Positions 12,172 through 13,370 of a DNA stretch of 13,370 bases are shown piece after piece. The DNA comes from Deltaproteobacteria bacterium. Its GTDB lineage: Bacteria > Desulfobacterota > Desulfobacteria > C00003060. The stretch lies in contig DAOUWN010000018.1 in NCBI GenBank assembly GCA_030667105.1, forward strand, positions 1-13,370, given 5' to 3'. The notes beneath the pieces were generated by a model. It did not search any database. It had not been told where the DNA came from and saw only the letters and a list, made by a program, of their open reading frames with translations. How positions within the stretch are numbered: position 1 is the stretch's first letter; every line of letters begins with the position of its first letter. Both the position numbers and the translations under genes were made by a program.

Positions 12172-13370
12172 AATCCCCCAACACGTTTAAGGCGAAGGCG
12201 TTTCATGCCCACAGACTGGTTTCCACTTGAATGGTATCGCTGCAGAAATGTTGCAGTACTCTTGTTTGACTTCTGGCAGATATCCAAGTCTTCAATAGAA
12301 ACGCGGATTGAATCATAGCGTTTATTAAGTCTCTCCTTATAGCGAATCCAGGCCGCCAAGTCCATCCTTCGAGCGTAAAAATCGTCTGCATAGCACGCCC
12401 TATATCTTGCAATATCTTTTGAACTCCACGCTTCCGCCCATTCGGCGATAAGTTCGGCAACGGCCTTGTAGTCTTTCTGCAGGCGGTCCAGGCGAGCCAG
12501 CGAGGCAGCCATCAGATGGTTCGCTTCAGGTTTGGTGGCGCCTGGCTGGTACACCTCCTCAACGATCTTCCAGGTGTTCTCATCCTGTTCAAGAAAGAGC
12601 TTCTTCGTGCCAACCGTCATTGCGTGACGATCCAGGTGCAGGACCTGATCAAACAGAACCACGACACATGGGTTTCCCACAGCGATAGTCACGTTTCTAA
12701 GACTCATACCAAAGGCAATTCGCGCCTTTTGCCATGCTGTGCGAATAGGGTCCCAAGCCTCCCACAACCTGTCAACGCCTGCCGAAGGCTCGCTATAAGA
12801 GGCGCAATACTTGACCTTGTCTCCAGTGGTAAATGCGCTTTTCCAACCTTCCAAGAGTTCGGTGACACCCTTTCGGTTTGCGGCGTGGCTTTCGGGCGAC
12901 ACCATGTGAAGCCTTTGTTCTATGATGACGGGCGTGCGATTCAAGCGGATGTACGGCGCCAGCGTATCAATGTGACCGTTCTCCACCACCACGCAGCCGT
13001 TTGAATCACGGGGCTTGAGGAGTTTGTTGGTTCCGTGGAGCCAGATATTGTTGCCGTCTCGTCCATGTCTCCGATCCAAAAGATTCGGATAATCCATAAC
13101 AAAGGCCCTGTTGCCGTACGTTGCGCTCAAATACCTTTTCTCAAATGCCTCTGTGAAAAAGTAGATGCCTTCGGGCGTCTTTCTGTCGCCGGATTTTTCC
13201 TTCTTTCCGGCAACCTCACCTGTTGAACAGGGAAACCTGTGCTTCAGGGTGAAGCCATCCTGGCATTCATAAACGCTAAGTGTCTGGGAATGTTTCTCAA
13301 CGACAATTGCATAGGCCGGGCCATCATCCCAATTCAGGGTGATGAGGCTCTCCGGAACGAAATCAAGACC
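12129..13370 (-). CDS. L,D-transpeptidase-fold protein with two NTF2-like domains (Csd6/Pgp2-like), 5' end outside window
   Basis: 413 residues are visible; the frame stays open to the window edge, so the true N-terminus is missing. The conservative start seen inside the frame (TTG at 13130) is too late, because the domain begins further upstream: AYAIVVEKHSQTLSVYECQDG and SGDRKTPEGIYFFTEAF lie before it. The YkuD catalytic motif is LHGTNKLLKPRDSNGCVVV, with His encoded at 13035-13037 and the nucleophile Cys at 12993-12995. Two successive NTF2-like domains follow (LLEGWKSAFTTGDKVKYCASY and LIAEWAEAWSSKDIARYRACYADDF at their starts). Helicobacter Csd6 and Campylobacter Pgp2 also join a YkuD domain to an NTF2-like domain; they are L,D-carboxypeptidases that trim tetrapeptides to tripeptides, the substrate of Csd4/Pgp1. 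Transpeptidase against carboxypeptidase activity cannot be decided here. It heads the visible operon. Confidence 0.9.
   Translation of the reverse strand, partial: GLDFVPESLITLNWDDGPAYAIVVEKHSQTLSVYECQDGFTLKHRFPCSTGEVAGKKEKSGDRKTPEGIYFFTEAFEKRYLSATYGNRAFVMDYPNLLDRRHGRDGNNIWLHGTNKLLKPRDSNGCVVVENGHIDTLAPYIRLNRTPVIIEQRLHMVSPESHAANRKGVTELLEGWKSAFTTGDKVKYCASYSEPSAGVDRLWEAWDPIRTAWQKARIAFGMSLRNVTIAVGNPCVVVLFDQVLHLDRHAMTVGTKKLFLEQDENTWKIVEEVYQPGATKPEANHLMAASLARLDRLQKDYKAVAELIAEWAEAWSSKDIARYRACYADDFYARRMDLAAWIRYKERLNKRYDSIRVSIEDLDICQKSNKSTATFLQRYHSSGNQSVGMKRLRLKRVGGLWKIYREAWHKIRE

Overview
The window looks like a chromosomal segment of a Desulfobacterota (deltaproteobacterial, probably anaerobic) genome. 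Reasons: a fused two-module 2-hydroxyacyl-CoA dehydratase-type activase, a HPr/Enzyme I pair next to smpB and ssrA, a small protein encoded with two in-frame TGA codons that reads best as a selenoprotein, and moderate GC content. This placement is inferred from gene content; no marker was searched.

Layout. (1) 1-851: a repeat-rich mobile-looking patch with one intact small GIY-YIG nuclease gene (266-514, minus), two decayed copies of its 3' end, and five short palindromic units. (2) 846-1750, minus: ssrA (tmRNA, tag ADDYNYALAA) with a TTGACA-N16-TATAAT promoter that overlaps the smpB stop codon, then smpB. (3) 1763-3825, minus: ptsI (Enzyme I) and ptsH (HPr), tightly packed with smpB; ptsH is preceded by two hairpins. 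(4) 4010-8305, minus: a 1431-residue fusion of two acyl-CoA dehydratase activase (ASKHA ATPase, Fe-S) modules with a cysteine-rich C-terminal half. (5) 8306-8673: a divergent intergenic region with a 12-bp-stem hairpin and a long imperfect palindrome (39-nt arms, 30 of 39 paired). (6) 8674-8901, plus: a 75-residue glutaredoxin-like protein with Sec at position 13 (UPFT) and a second TGA coding Sec73, two residues before a TAG (U-G-V-stop, a 'UXX-star' tail). A strong SECIS-like hairpin follows the first TGA. A conventional ORF caller cannot see this gene. (7) 8983-13370, minus: four overlapping genes forming a cell-envelope/cell-shape operon: an L,D-transpeptidase-fold protein with two NTF2-like domains (Csd6/Pgp2-like, 5' end outside the window), a single-pass membrane protein, an M99-type zinc carboxypeptidase (Csd4/Pgp1-like, with the Q-x-x-E metal motif), and a bactofilin (CcmA-like).

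How the genes fit together. The last four genes resemble, part for part, the peptidoglycan-trimming and bactofilin machinery that gives Helicobacter and Campylobacter their helical shape, here in one translationally coupled operon. tmRNA and SmpB together run ribosome rescue. HPr and EI provide the phosphoryl relay of a PTS whose EII partners are not in the window. The selenoprotein and the activase are divergent neighbours; both suit strictly anaerobic redox chemistry, but a functional link between them is not shown.
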